This document shows positions 8,276 through 16,954 of a stretch of DNA of 63,295 nt, piece after piece (positions within the stretch are counted from its first letter, which is position 1; each line of letters begins with the position of its first letter). Where the stretch lies: NCBI GenBank assembly GCA_016935365.1, contig JAFGRB010000275.1, positions 1 to 63,295 of the forward strand, given 5' to 3'. Under the pieces are notes generated by a model. The model was not told where the DNA came from. It did no database searches and saw only the letters and a program-made list of their open reading frames with translations. Made by a program: the position numbers and the translations under genes. Source of the DNA: Deltaproteobacteria bacterium (lineage in GTDB: Bacteria > Myxococcota > B64-G9).

Positions 8276-10630
8276 TTGGCTCGCCCCCTGCACAGGAGGC
8301 GCTGGCCGAGGCGGATCGCCTGGCTGTTCGCGATCGCCGGGATCTCGTACGCGGCCTTCCTGTGCCTGCCCGTGGTGGGCTTCGACGCGCCGCGCTCCTT
8401 CGCGCTGATCGATCGGCGCGGCGAGCTGATCGGCGCATCCACGGCCGCGGACGAGCAGTGGCGCTTCTCGAGCGGCTGGGGGCCCGGGCGGCCGGTGCCG
8501 GAGCGATTCGTCCGGGCCTTGCTGCGGTTCGAGGACCGGCGTTTCTACTCGCACTGGGGGGTCGACCCCTACGCGGTGCTCCGGGCGATGTGGCAGAACG
8601 CCCGGGTGGGATGCGTGGTCAGCGGGGCGAGCACCCTGAGCATGCAGGTGATCCGCCTGGCTCGAAAGGAGCGGCGGCGCACGCTGGGCGAGAAGCTCGT
8701 CGAGACGGTGCTGGCGCTTCGCATGGAGCACGCGCTTTCCAAGGACGAGATCCTCGGGCGTTACGCGACGCACGCGCCCTTCGGCGGCAACGTGGTGGGG
8801 CTGGAGGCGGCCGCCTGGCGCTACTTCGGCCGCGAGCCGGAGCGGCTGTCCTGGGCCGAGGCGGCCTGCCTGGCCGTGCTGCCCAACGCGCCCAGCCTGA
8901 TCCACCCCGGGCGCAACCGGGGGCAGCTTCGCAGCAAGCGGGATCGCCTGCTCGACAGCCTGCGTGAGGACGGCGCCCTGGACGCCGAGACCTGCCGGCT
9001 GGCCAAGCTCGAGCCTTTGCCCCCGGCACCCCTGCCCATGCCCGATCTGGCGCCCCGGCTGGTGCAGCGCCTGAAGAGGGAGTCGTCTCCGCGCACGCGC
9101 TCCAGCCTGGACGCCGGCCTGCAGCGCCGGGCGCGCGAGATCGTCGAGCGCCACCACGTCCGGCTGGCATCCGCGGGAGTCCACAACGCAGCGGCCCTGA
9201 TCCTGGACACCGAGACCGGCGAGGTGCTGGCCTACGCCGGCAACGCGGGCCAGACCGCGGACAGCCGGGACGGGGTGTGGGTGGACATGGTGCGCGCCGA
9301 GCGCTCCACGGGCTCGATCCTCAAGCCGCTGCTCTACGCGGCCATGCTGGACGCGGGCGAGCTGCTGCCCGGGCAGCTCGTGGCGGACGTGCCCACGCGC
9401 TTCGGCGGCTTCGTGCCGGAGAACTACCGCCGCGAGTTCGCCGGCGCGGTGCCGGCCTCGCGGGCCCTGGCGCGCTCGCTCAACGTGCCGGCCGTGCGCA
9501 TGCTGCGCGACTTCGGCGCGGACCGCTTCCACGCGCTCCTGGGCCGGCTCGGCATGACCAGCCTCCACCGGCCGGCCGCGGACTACGGCCTGAGCTTGAT
9601 CGTCGGGGGCGCCGAGGGGAGCCTGTGGGAGATCACCGGCATCTACGCCGCCCTCGGCCGACGCGTGCTGCGCGCCGGGCTCGGCGACGAGGCGGATGCC
9701 TTTTTCCCGCCGACGCTCGAGCCGGGCGGCGCGGCCGGGCAGGGGCGCTCGCCCCTGGGGCCGGGCGCCTGCTATTTGACCCTGAAGGCCATGCTCGAGG
9801 TCGAGCGTCCCGGTGACGAGCGGGCCTGGCGCGCCTTCGGCTCCGCGCGCCGGGTCGCCTGGAAGACGGGCACCAGCCACGGCTTCCGGGACGCCTGGGC
9901 CGTGGGCGTCACGCCGGCCTACACGGTCGGCGTCTGGGCGGGCAACGCCGACGGCGAGGGCCGCGCCGGCCTGGTGGGCTACACCGCGGCCGCCCCGCTG
10001 CTCTTCGATCTCTTCGACTCGCTTCCCCCGGAGGCGGGCTGGTTCGCGATGCCGCGGGACGACCTGCAGCGGGTCCAGGTGTGCGCGAAGAGCGGCATGC
10101 GCGCGGGCCCCCTTTGCGCCCACACGCACGAGGCCTGGATCCCGAGAGCCGGCCTGCGCTCCGGCCCGTGCGCCTTCTGCCGCCAGGTGCACCTGGACGA
10201 GACGGGCGCCTATCGCGTCCACGCGGACTGCGAGAGCATCTCCCGCATGCAGAGCCGCGAGATCTTCGTGCTGCCCCCGGAGATGGAGCACTACTACCGA
10301 AGGCGGCACGCCGACTATCGCCCCCTGCCGCCCTGGCGAGCCGGTTGCGAGCAGCAGGCGAGCGGGCCGGCCGAGCTGTCGTGCATCCAGCCGGGCGAGG
10401 GCGCGGAGATCTACGTGCCGGTGGAGCTGGACGGGCTCAGGGGCCGGGCGGTCTTCGAGGCCGCCCACCGCCGGGCGGGCGCGCGCGTCTTCTGGCACCT
10501 GGACGACCGCTACTGCGGCCAGACCCGGGACATCCACCAGCTCGCCCTGGCGCCCGAGCCGGGCGAGCACCTGCTCACCCTGGTCGACGACGAGGGAGAG
10601 ACGGTCGAGCGCCGCTTCGTCGCGAAGTAG
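8276..10630 (+). CDS. pbpC: penicillin-binding protein 1C (glycosyltransferase/transpeptidase)
   Basis: This bifunctional peptidoglycan synthase is anchored by one N-terminal helix (about residues 14-30). The GT51 domain has the EDRRF motif with catalytic Glu86 and the SGASTLSMQ motif. The transpeptidase domain has the active-site SILK (Ser347, Lys350), an SLN motif and KTG in WKTGTSHGF. A BiPBP C-terminal beta domain completes the protein, and the 784-residue length fits PbpC. No ATG or GTG exists near the A2M stop. TTG at this position, five bases after that stop with a weak GAGG, is my choice; an unusual start slightly downstream of the AGGAGG at 8294 cannot be excluded. It is translationally linked to the A2M gene. 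Confidence 0.92.
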   Translation: MARPLHRRRWPRRIAWLFAIAGISYAAFLCLPVVGFDAPRSFALIDRRGELIGASTAADEQWRFSSGWGPGRPVPERFVRALLRFEDRRFYSHWGVDPYAVLRAMWQNARVGCVVSGASTLSMQVIRLARKERRRTLGEKLVETVLALRMEHALSKDEILGRYATHAPFGGNVVGLEAAAWRYFGREPERLSWAEAACLAVLPNAPSLIHPGRNRGQLRSKRDRLLDSLREDGALDAETCRLAKLEPLPPAPLPMPDLAPRLVQRLKRESSPRTRSSLDAGLQRRAREIVERHHVRLASAGVHNAAALILDTETGEVLAYAGNAGQTADSRDGVWVDMVRAERSTGSILKPLLYAAMLDAGELLPGQLVADVPTRFGGFVPENYRREFAGAVPASRALARSLNVPAVRMLRDFGADRFHALLGRLGMTSLHRPAADYGLSLIVGGAEGSLWEITGIYAALGRRVLRAGLGDEADAFFPPTLEPGGAAGQGRSPLGPGACYLTLKAMLEVERPGDERAWRAFGSARRVAWKTGTSHGFRDAWAVGVTPAYTVGVWAGNADGEGRAGLVGYTAAAPLLFDLFDSLPPEAGWFAMPRDDLQRVQVCAKSGMRAGPLCAHTHEAWIPRAGLRSGPCAFCRQVHLDETGAYRVHADCESISRMQSREIFVLPPEMEHYYRRRHADYRPLPPWRAGCEQQASGPAELSCIQPGEGAEIYVPVELDGLRGRAVFEAAHRRAGARVFWHLDDRYCGQTRDIHQLALAPEPGEHLLTLVDDEGETVERRFVAK

Positions 10631-10632
10631 GA

Positions 10633-10699
10633 AGTAGGGGTCAGACACCTTTACTTAGCACTTATCGTAAGTGCTAAGTAAAGGTGTCTGACCCCTACT
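10633..10699. repeat. REP-like palindrome, copy 2 (perfect 32-bp arms, 3-bp loop)
   Basis: Arms at 10633-10664 and 10668-10699 are exact reverse complements around the loop TCG. The arm shares the GGGGTCAGACACCTTTACTT core with the element at 2602-2681. It lies between convergent genes, so the RNA hairpin could also act as a bidirectional terminator, although no U tract follows. Confidence 0.9.
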
Positions 10700-10703
10700 C
10701 CTC

Positions 10704-11999
10704 TCAGTAGCCGAGCCTGGCATCAAGACGGCCGGAGTCGATCAAATCGCAGATGGGGGAGCGGTCGACGTGCGGGGCCAGGGTCAGGACGTGGTTCGAG
10801 TCGAGCTTCCAGGTCTCGAGGCAGTGGCAGCTCGTGTCCTCGGGCCCTCTGCATTCACGCCCATCGTGCTCGCAGCTGTAGCGGGGCAGGTCCACATTTC
10901 CCAGGGTCAAGCGCTGGATTTCGGCCCGGGGGCGCTTGGGCAGGGGGAAGCTCGCAGGGCAGCCCATGAAGGCGCCCAGCCGGTCCAGCACGGGCGAGAA
11001 GTCGGCCTGGCAGATGGTCTCGACCTGGCCGTCCTGGCCGAGGCCGAAGAGCCGGGCGAGCTCGATGTAGCGCGTGCCCGGATAGGCCTCGCAGAAGGCG
11101 CCGCCGCTGCAGCCGGGGGTGCGGCAGGCCGGCTCGACTTGTCCCTGGGCGTCGTAGGTGATCTTCGTCGAGAGCGGATCGGACGGGTCGGCGACGCCCA
11201 CCACGGCCGCGAAGCGCACCCGGCCCGGGCGATCCTTGAGGCCGGTCAGGAAGGCGTGGTAGTCGGCGACCGGCGTGAGCCTGCTTGCGGGCTGGCCGTC
11301 CGGATCGACGCCCGCCGCCGCGTGGTAGCACAGCTCGGCGCCCTTGCCGGGAACGCTCTCCGTCACGTCGCCGACCGCGCCGCAGTCCTCCTCGTCGCTC
11401 ACCACGACCACGGCCAGCATGGCGTCCGCGCGCAGGAAGCCGGGGTTGGTCTGCCCGTCGAGTGCGCTGCGCAAGGCCTCGAGCCCGCGCTCGTAGCCGC
11501 AGCCGTTCACGCCCACCAGGGCGATGCTCCGCTCCTCGTCCGGATCGAGCAGGCAGTCCAGCTCGCCGGCTTCGACCTCGGCGCAGCGCGGATCTCGGAC
11601 GAAGTCGAAGTCGGCCAGCTCCTCGTTCCACTCGATGCGCCCCAGCCGATCCTGCAGCGCCCCGCTCTCACCGGTCTCGTTGACGCAGGAGTGCGTGATC
11701 ATCACGTTGCAGTCCGGGCAGCCCGGAGACGCCATGCCGGTGGTGACGACCCCGATCCGGTACCTGCCCTGGCCCAGGCGGAGGTCCAGCCTCTCCGCCA
11801 TGCGCTCGAAGGAGTGGGCCAGCTGGAGCTGCTCCCCTACCATGGAGCCCGAGTTGTCGATCACGAAGAGCACGTCGATCGCGCCGAGATCGACGCTCAT
11901 CGCCTCCTCGGTCACGGACAGCCCGCCGCCGCAGGCGGTCAGGCCCAGGCCTGCGATGATCGCTAGCCAAAACAACCGACTGTGATTCCTGGCCCGCAT
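10704..11999 (-). CDS. von Willebrand factor A domain lipoprotein
   Basis: The start ATG follows AGGAGG. The signal peptide ends in lipobox LTAC (Cys23), so the protein is lipid-anchored in the envelope. The vWA fold begins at about residue 40, with the metal-ion site DNSGSM (Asp48, Ser50, Ser52). Later acidic strands such as VVVSDEEDCG fit the rest of a Rossmann-like vWA domain. Several Cys pairs in the second half suggest disulfides in the mature protein. Proteins of this build are common in myxobacteria and usually mediate metal-dependent adhesion; the ligand is unknown. It converges on pbpC across the palindromic repeat. Confidence 0.85.
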   Translation of the reverse strand: MRARNHSRLFWLAIIAGLGLTACGGGLSVTEEAMSVDLGAIDVLFVIDNSGSMVGEQLQLAHSFERMAERLDLRLGQGRYRIGVVTTGMASPGCPDCNVMITHSCVNETGESGALQDRLGRIEWNEELADFDFVRDPRCAEVEAGELDCLLDPDEERSIALVGVNGCGYERGLEALRSALDGQTNPGFLRADAMLAVVVVSDEEDCGAVGDVTESVPGKGAELCYHAAAGVDPDGQPASRLTPVADYHAFLTGLKDRPGRVRFAAVVGVADPSDPLSTKITYDAQGQVEPACRTPGCSGGAFCEAYPGTRYIELARLFGLGQDGQVETICQADFSPVLDRLGAFMGCPASFPLPKRPRAEIQRLTLGNVDLPRYSCEHDGRECRGPEDTSCHCLETWKLDSNHVLTLAPHVDRSPICDLIDSGRLDARLGY

Positions 12000-12054
12000 G
12001 TCGCCCTCCTTGACGTTCCGATACCGTGAAGACTCCCCGGCATCCAGAGATGTC

Positions 12055-12702
12055 TCAGCTTTTTCGTACGCGCAGGGCGGCGGCCAGGCCGAAGGGCAGG
12101 CCGAGCACGGTCAGGAGCAGGGCCAGGTAGAGCGGTGCGCGGGCCTGCTGGGCGGCCGTCTCCTCAAGCAGCGCGAGATCGGCAAGCGCGGGCCGGGCCG
12201 GGCCGGGCAGGGGCTCGTCGCCGGCGTCGAGCCGGAGCTGGACGAAGCGGTTGTCGGGCGGGCCGGGGGGCAGATCTCCGCTGCGGAGCATCTCGACGGC
12301 CTCGGTCGAGCGCGCTGCCGAGAGGTACCAGCCGATCGCACCCAGGGTGGGCAGGAGCGAGAGCACGACCAGGCAGACGACCGCGAGCGCGCGGCTGCGT
12401 TGCCAGGCCGCGATGGCGCCGGCCGCGATGGCCAGCGCGCAGGCGGCGATCAGCGGGTACTTCTCCCAGCCGCTCGCCTGGAGCAGCTCCTCCACCTGCA
12501 TGCCGCGGAGCTCGATCTGCCGCCAGAGGCGGATCGCGAAGCCGGCCAGGCCGCCCGCGCCGATGGCCAGCCCGAGCGCGAGCAGCCCGTTCCGGCTCCT
12601 GCGCCGGCCGAAGACCACGAGCAGGGCCCCCGCACCCAGCGCGGCTGCGAAGACGAGCTGCAGGGCGAGCGATCCGCCGAAGGTCTCGGCGAGATCGCTC
12701 AA
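12055..12702 (-). CDS. small multi-pass membrane protein
   Basis: The reading frame starts with TTG overlapping the TGA of the upstream thrombospondin-repeat gene (TTGA), which implies translational coupling. The 215-residue product has about four hydrophobic helices: near residues 11-30, 36-55, 80-110 and close to the C-terminus, where the last helix ends in the basic tail RVRKS. The third and fourth helices are separated by an acidic, Pro-rich segment that probably faces the periplasm. No family was recognised. Its place behind a surface lipoprotein gene suggests a role in the same envelope process, which is inference only. Confidence 0.7.
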   Translation of the reverse strand: MSDLAETFGGSLALQLVFAAALGAGALLVVFGRRRSRNGLLALGLAIGAGGLAGFAIRLWRQIELRGMQVEELLQASGWEKYPLIAACALAIAAGAIAAWQRSRALAVVCLVVLSLLPTLGAIGWYLSAARSTEAVEMLRSGDLPPGPPDNRFVQLRLDAGDEPLPGPARPALADLALLEETAAQQARAPLYLALLLTVLGLPFGLAAALRVRKS

Positions 12703-14993
12703 GGCGGGCCTTCCCGGGAGGGGAGCGCGCCCGGCCAGGCGTCGATCCGGCGCGTGTTCCACGTCTCCAGGTAGCGCCGGTAGCCGGCGTCGTCCCGGTA
12801 GGGCCAGTCCTCGGGCGCGTAGGGGTAGCGCCGCATGCCGTGGAAGGGCAGGGGGTCGATGCGGTCGGTCAGCTGGCCGAAGGGGTGGTACTTGAGCGTG
12901 TAGAAGACGTCGGCCAGCAGGAAGGCCCAGCGGCGCGTGCCCGGCCGGGCGGGCGGGTCGTCGAACTCGAGCAGCAGCTCGTCGCCGTGGGCCATGATGG
13001 CGAAGCGGTCGTCGGTGCGCGCGACCAGCGGCCGGACGTCGCCGTAGCGGGTGAAGCGCCCGCCGAGCAGCGCGTCGGGGATGAGCGGCAGGTGGCTGTC
13101 GTCCGCATAGATGCGGTGCTTGAGCGAGGAGGGCTTGACGCGCGCCGCGCCGCCGAAGCGGAGATCCGCGACCCGCGGATCGACGCGCCGGACGCGGATC
13201 GGCACCGGCGCGGAGTCGTCGAGCCAGACCGCGTCCAGCACGTCGAGCACCGAGGGCTGGTGGGCCATGGTGATCCGCATGCGCCCATCCCAGCCGGGCC
13301 GCAGGACGCCGCTCAGGTCGATGGCCCAGCTCATCGCGTCGCCCGCGCTCTTGCCGGCCACGGCCCGCACCCGCCAGCGGCCTTGCGCGTCGCGCGTCTC
13401 TATCGTGGTGCCGGCCGAGTAGGGCGGCTGCGCCGCGCCGCGCAGATCGCCGTAGAAGCCCCAGGAGCTGACGATCAGCTTGGCGAGCTCGGGCCGGGCG
13501 ACCGGGCCGAAGTCCAGCTCGACCCGGCTGAGCTGGCCCGGCTCGACCGGCAGGGGCACGCCGTCCGCCAGGGCGAGCTCGGCCGTCACGTCGCCGCCGT
13601 CGTCCGCCACCGCCCGCACGGGCGGGCGCGGGGCGCGCACGGTCACGAAGCCTCGCGGGGCCTTGCGCTCGAGCTGGGAGGTGGCGTTCCAGAGGCAGTA
13701 GGCCCGGTAGCCCTCGGGCACGTCGACCAGCAGCAGGGCCGCCTCGTCGAAGTAGGAGGCCTCGTAGATGACCTCGCGCAGCCGCAGGCGGTAGGCGCCC
13801 TGGCCGTCGGGCTCGAACTCGCCGAGCTCGTAGACATTGTCCTCGTAGTACTCGGGCCGGAAGAAGGGCAGTCCAGCGGCCAGGACCGAGCCCGACAGGT
13901 CGGTGTAGTACCGCCAGGGCCGGCCCTCGCCGTCGTAGAGGTAGATGTACGGGCAGCTGCCCCGGCCGCGGCGGTAGCGGTCCCTGATGGGTATTTCCAG
14001 GCGCAGGGGGGTGCAGCGCGAGACGTCCCAGCGGCACTGGACGCAGCGCAGCTCCCCGGAGCCGTAGCCGAGGGACCGGCAGGTCGTGCGGTGCTTTATT
14101 TTGGGCTCGCACTGCTCGGTGCCGGTGATCTTGCCGTCGCCGCAGACCGGATCGGGCGGGTCGCACGGGTCGCCCTTGCCGTCGCGGTCGCGGTCTCTCT
14201 GGTCCGGGTTGGCGACGTCGGGGCAGTTGTCGCGCGCATCGGGCACCTTGTCGCCGTCGCGATCCGGATCGCAGGCGTCGCCCACGCCGTCTCCGTCGAG
14301 GTCTCTCTGGGCCCGGTCGGAGACCTGCGGGCAGAGATCCCGCTCGTTGGGCACGCCGTCGCCGTCCAGGTCCGGATCGCAGGCGTCGCCGATGCCGTCG
14401 CGGTCCTGGTCTCCCTGGTCCGCGTGGGCCAGGTCCGGGCACTTGTCGCGACCGTTGGGTACGCCGTCGCCGTCGCGGTCCGGATCGCAGGCGTCGCCCA
14501 CGCCGTCTCCGTCGAGGTCTCTCTGGGCCCGGTCGGAGACCTGCGGGCAGCGATCCCGCTCGTTGGGCACGCCGTCGCCGTCCATGTCCGGATCGCAGGC
14601 GTCGCCCACGCCGTCTCCGTCCCGGTCGGCCTGGGCCCGGTCGGGCACCTGCGGGCAGCGATCCCGCTCGTTGGGCACGCCGTCGCCGTCCAGGTCCGGA
14701 TCGGCGTCGTCGGCCACGCAGTCTCGGTCCAGGTCTGCCTTCTCGCGGGGCAGGTCCGGGCAGCTGTCCTCGGCGTTGGGCACGCCGTCGCCGTCGCGGT
14801 CCGGATCGCAGGCGTCGCCCTGGCCGTCGCCGTCCAGGTCGCCCTGCCCGGGGTCGGCGATCCGCGGGCAGACGTCCCGGACGTCGGGGATCCCGTCCCG
14901 GTCCGCGTCGGGGAGCGGCTCGATCCGGGGCGCGCAGGCCGCGGCGAGCAGGCCGATGAGCGCGAGCAGGTGCTCAGGCCTGGACCAGGGCAT
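12699..14993 (-). CDS. thrombospondin type 3 repeat lipoprotein
   Basis: I start at the ATG after GAGGAG that overlaps the ligA 3' end by 20 bp; this places a signal peptide with lipobox AAAC at the N-terminus. Residues about 28-290 form seven calcium-binding thrombospondin type 3 units of 36 residues, built on D-x-D-x-D-G-V/I-x-D and C-P motifs. A short Cys-rich stretch (CRSLGYGSGELRC, CVQC) leads into a 450-residue C-terminal beta-rich domain of unknown family. Such proteins are typically rigid, calcium-stabilised outer-surface stalks. The gene overlaps its downstream membrane-protein neighbour by four bases and is probably co-transcribed with ligA. Confidence 0.85.
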   Translation of the reverse strand: MPWSRPEHLLALIGLLAAACAPRIEPLPDADRDGIPDVRDVCPRIADPGQGDLDGDGQGDACDPDRDGDGVPNAEDSCPDLPREKADLDRDCVADDADPDLDGDGVPNERDRCPQVPDRAQADRDGDGVGDACDPDMDGDGVPNERDRCPQVSDRAQRDLDGDGVGDACDPDRDGDGVPNGRDKCPDLAHADQGDQDRDGIGDACDPDLDGDGVPNERDLCPQVSDRAQRDLDGDGVGDACDPDRDGDKVPDARDNCPDVANPDQRDRDRDGKGDPCDPPDPVCGDGKITGTEQCEPKIKHRTTCRSLGYGSGELRCVQCRWDVSRCTPLRLEIPIRDRYRRGRGSCPYIYLYDGEGRPWRYYTDLSGSVLAAGLPFFRPEYYEDNVYELGEFEPDGQGAYRLRLREVIYEASYFDEAALLLVDVPEGYRAYCLWNATSQLERKAPRGFVTVRAPRPPVRAVADDGGDVTAELALADGVPLPVEPGQLSRVELDFGPVARPELAKLIVSSWGFYGDLRGAAQPPYSAGTTIETRDAQGRWRVRAVAGKSAGDAMSWAIDLSGVLRPGWDGRMRITMAHQPSVLDVLDAVWLDDSAPVPIRVRRVDPRVADLRFGGAARVKPSSLKHRIYADDSHLPLIPDALLGGRFTRYGDVRPLVARTDDRFAIMAHGDELLLEFDDPPARPGTRRWAFLLADVFYTLKYHPFGQLTDRIDPLPFHGMRRYPYAPEDWPYRDDAGYRRYLETWNTRRIDAWPGALPSREGPP
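14170..14905 (-). repeat. 108-bp tandem coding repeats (thrombospondin type 3 units)
   Basis: The DNA repeats with a 108-bp period, one 36-codon unit. A pair of units near 14271-14390 recurs almost identically 216 bp further on at about 14487-14606, which points to a recent two-unit duplication. These are coding repeats, not an intergenic array. Confidence 0.8.
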
Positions 14994-16893
14994 CCAGCTC
15001 CTCCTCGGTGAGGACGGCCACATCCAGCTCGCGGGCCTTCTTGTACTTGCTGCTCGACGAGGCCTGGTTGCAGACCAGGTACGAGGTCTGCTTGCTGACC
15101 GAGCCGGCCACCTTGCCGCCGTGCTGCTCGATCAGGCGCTGGATCTCCTTGCGCGGCCGGCTCAGCGTGCCGGTGATCACGAAGGTCTTGCCGGCCAGGG
15201 CTTGCCCGCCGGCCGCAGCCGCGCTCCCCTCGTCGGCGATCTCGACGCCCAGACCCGAGAGCTCGTCGAGCAGCGGCCAGCCGAAGCTTGTAAGGCCGCC
15301 CTGCAGGTTGTCCGCCAGCACCTCGCCGATGCCCGAGATGGCCAGCAGCTCGTCGCGGCCGGCGCCCTCGAGCGCGGCCACGCTCGGGAAGGCCTGGACG
15401 ATGAGCTTGGCCACTCCCTTGCCCAGGCCCTCGATGCCCAGGGCGGTCAGGAAGGCTGCCAAGCTCAGGCGCTTGCTGCTCGCGATGCTCTCGACGATGT
15501 TCCGGGCCGAGCGGCGGCCGAGCCCCTCCAGGACCTCCATGTCCTCGACTCGGAGCCGGTAGAGGTCGGCGATGCCTTCGACCAGCCCCCGCTCGGCCAG
15601 CTTGGCGAGGGTCTCGTCGCCGATGAACTCGATGTCCACCACGTCGATCCAGTTGGCGATCCGTCCCAGCGAGCGAGACGGGCAGGCGGGGTCGGGGCAG
15701 ACGAGATCCACGCCCGTGTCGCTGCGCACGAGCGCCGTGCCGCATCTCGGGCACGCGGTCGGAAAGCGGTACGCGCCCGCGGTCTCGATGGTCTGCTCGT
15801 GCTTGGGGATGACCTCGCCCGAGCGGGTGATCTCGATCCGGCAGCCGGCGTTGATCTGGTGATCCTCGATGTACTTGGCGTTGTGCAGGGTGACCCGCTG
15901 GACCGTGGCGCCGCTGAGCTCCACGGGATCCACCTGGCCCACGAAGGTCAGCTTGCCCGTGCGGCCCACGTCGACCTCGATGGACCGGACCGAGGTGACG
16001 GCCGTGTCGGACTTGAACTTGAACGCGATCTTGCCCTTGGGGTGGTGGGCGGTGAAGCCGCGGGCGAGCTGGGCTGCGAGATCGTCGATCGCGACGACCA
16101 GTCCGTCCGTCAGGTAGGCGTGGCTCTCCAGCGCGCGCTGGTAGCGCTCGACGAAGTCCGGGAAGGCGTCCGGCGAGTCGAGCCGCTCGTGCACAGGCGT
16201 GGCGAAGCCCTCGGAGGCCAGCAGGTCGAACTTCTGCGTCTCGGTCTCGAGGCCCAGCTCGTCCGAGAAGATCTCGTAGCCCAGGAAGTCCAGGTAGGCG
16301 CACAGGTCCAGCTCGGTCTCGCGGTGCAGCAGACCGGCCACGATGTTGCGGATGGACTTCGGGCGGCCCAGGCCGCGGCGCGCCATCTCGTCGGCCAGCT
16401 CGTCGAAGCGGGCCTTCGAGATGCACAGCTCGCCGCGGATCTCCACGTCGCGGCCTCGCCAGTGCGGATCGAAGAGCAGGCCGGGAAAGCGGATGGTGCG
16501 GAAGTACCTGGTGAGGTTCTCGCCGAAGGTGCCGTCTCCGCGGGTCTTGGCCAGGACGAACTTGCCGGCCTCGTAGACCAGGGAAGCGGAGCTGCCGTCC
16601 ATCTTGTACGAGACCGCGCAGGCCTGGCCCGCCATCCAGCCGATGATCTCCTCGACCTCCCGGCTCTTGTCGAGCGAGAGCATCGGGCGCTCGTGCCGGA
16701 TCTTCTGCTCGCCCACCTCGTAGCCGACCACCTGGAGGGCGTAGCTCGAGGGGTCCAGGTCGCGGAGCTCGTCCTCGAGCGCGTCGTAGGCCGCGTCGGA
16801 TATCTCGGCTCGCCCGCGGTAGTAGAGCTGCTTGTGGTGGACGAGGAGCTTCTCGATCTCCTGGATCCGTTTGCGCCTGGCCTGTGCGTCCAT
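14974..16893 (-). CDS. ligA: NAD-dependent DNA ligase (divergent)
   Basis: It seals nicks using NAD. The start ATG has AGGAG upstream. In order: a domain Ia remnant (YYRGRAEISDAAYDAL), HERPMLSL, the adenylation motif KMDG (Lys97), an EIRGE motif, an OB-fold (VGRTGKLTFVGQVDPV), a four-Cys zinc finger (CPRCG, CPDPACPS), helix-hairpin-helix repeats and a C-terminal BRCT domain. The 639-residue length is slightly short for LigA. Several normally rigid motifs are altered: after KxDG the usual L-A or L-A-like residues are SSAS, and the region usually reading NPRNAAAG reads SIRNIVAG. It may be a second, specialised ligase. It sits between a response regulator and surface-protein genes, an unusual setting. 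Confidence 0.9.
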   Translation of the reverse strand: MDAQARRKRIQEIEKLLVHHKQLYYRGRAEISDAAYDALEDELRDLDPSSYALQVVGYEVGEQKIRHERPMLSLDKSREVEEIIGWMAGQACAVSYKMDGSSASLVYEAGKFVLAKTRGDGTFGENLTRYFRTIRFPGLLFDPHWRGRDVEIRGELCISKARFDELADEMARRGLGRPKSIRNIVAGLLHRETELDLCAYLDFLGYEIFSDELGLETETQKFDLLASEGFATPVHERLDSPDAFPDFVERYQRALESHAYLTDGLVVAIDDLAAQLARGFTAHHPKGKIAFKFKSDTAVTSVRSIEVDVGRTGKLTFVGQVDPVELSGATVQRVTLHNAKYIEDHQINAGCRIEITRSGEVIPKHEQTIETAGAYRFPTACPRCGTALVRSDTGVDLVCPDPACPSRSLGRIANWIDVVDIEFIGDETLAKLAERGLVEGIADLYRLRVEDMEVLEGLGRRSARNIVESIASSKRLSLAAFLTALGIEGLGKGVAKLIVQAFPSVAALEGAGRDELLAISGIGEVLADNLQGGLTSFGWPLLDELSGLGVEIADEGSAAAAGGQALAGKTFVITGTLSRPRKEIQRLIEQHGGKVAGSVSKQTSYLVCNQASSSSKYKKARELDVAVLTEEELDALVQA

Positions 16894-16954
16894 GCTGCGC
16901 TCCTGTGGTCGGAGGACCCTCCCTCGAGATCGGGCGGGTGGGAACGAGACGAGA

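Noticed and set aside
2620-8442. A 1,940-codon open frame on the minus strand opposite the alpha-2-macroglobulin gene
   Set aside because: It mirrors a well-supported gene in a GC-rich genome, where stops are rare on the antisense frame; its product is low-complexity with no domain.
14170-14905. Regular repeats resembling a CRISPR-like array
   Set aside because: They are in-frame 36-codon thrombospondin type 3 units with no unique spacers.
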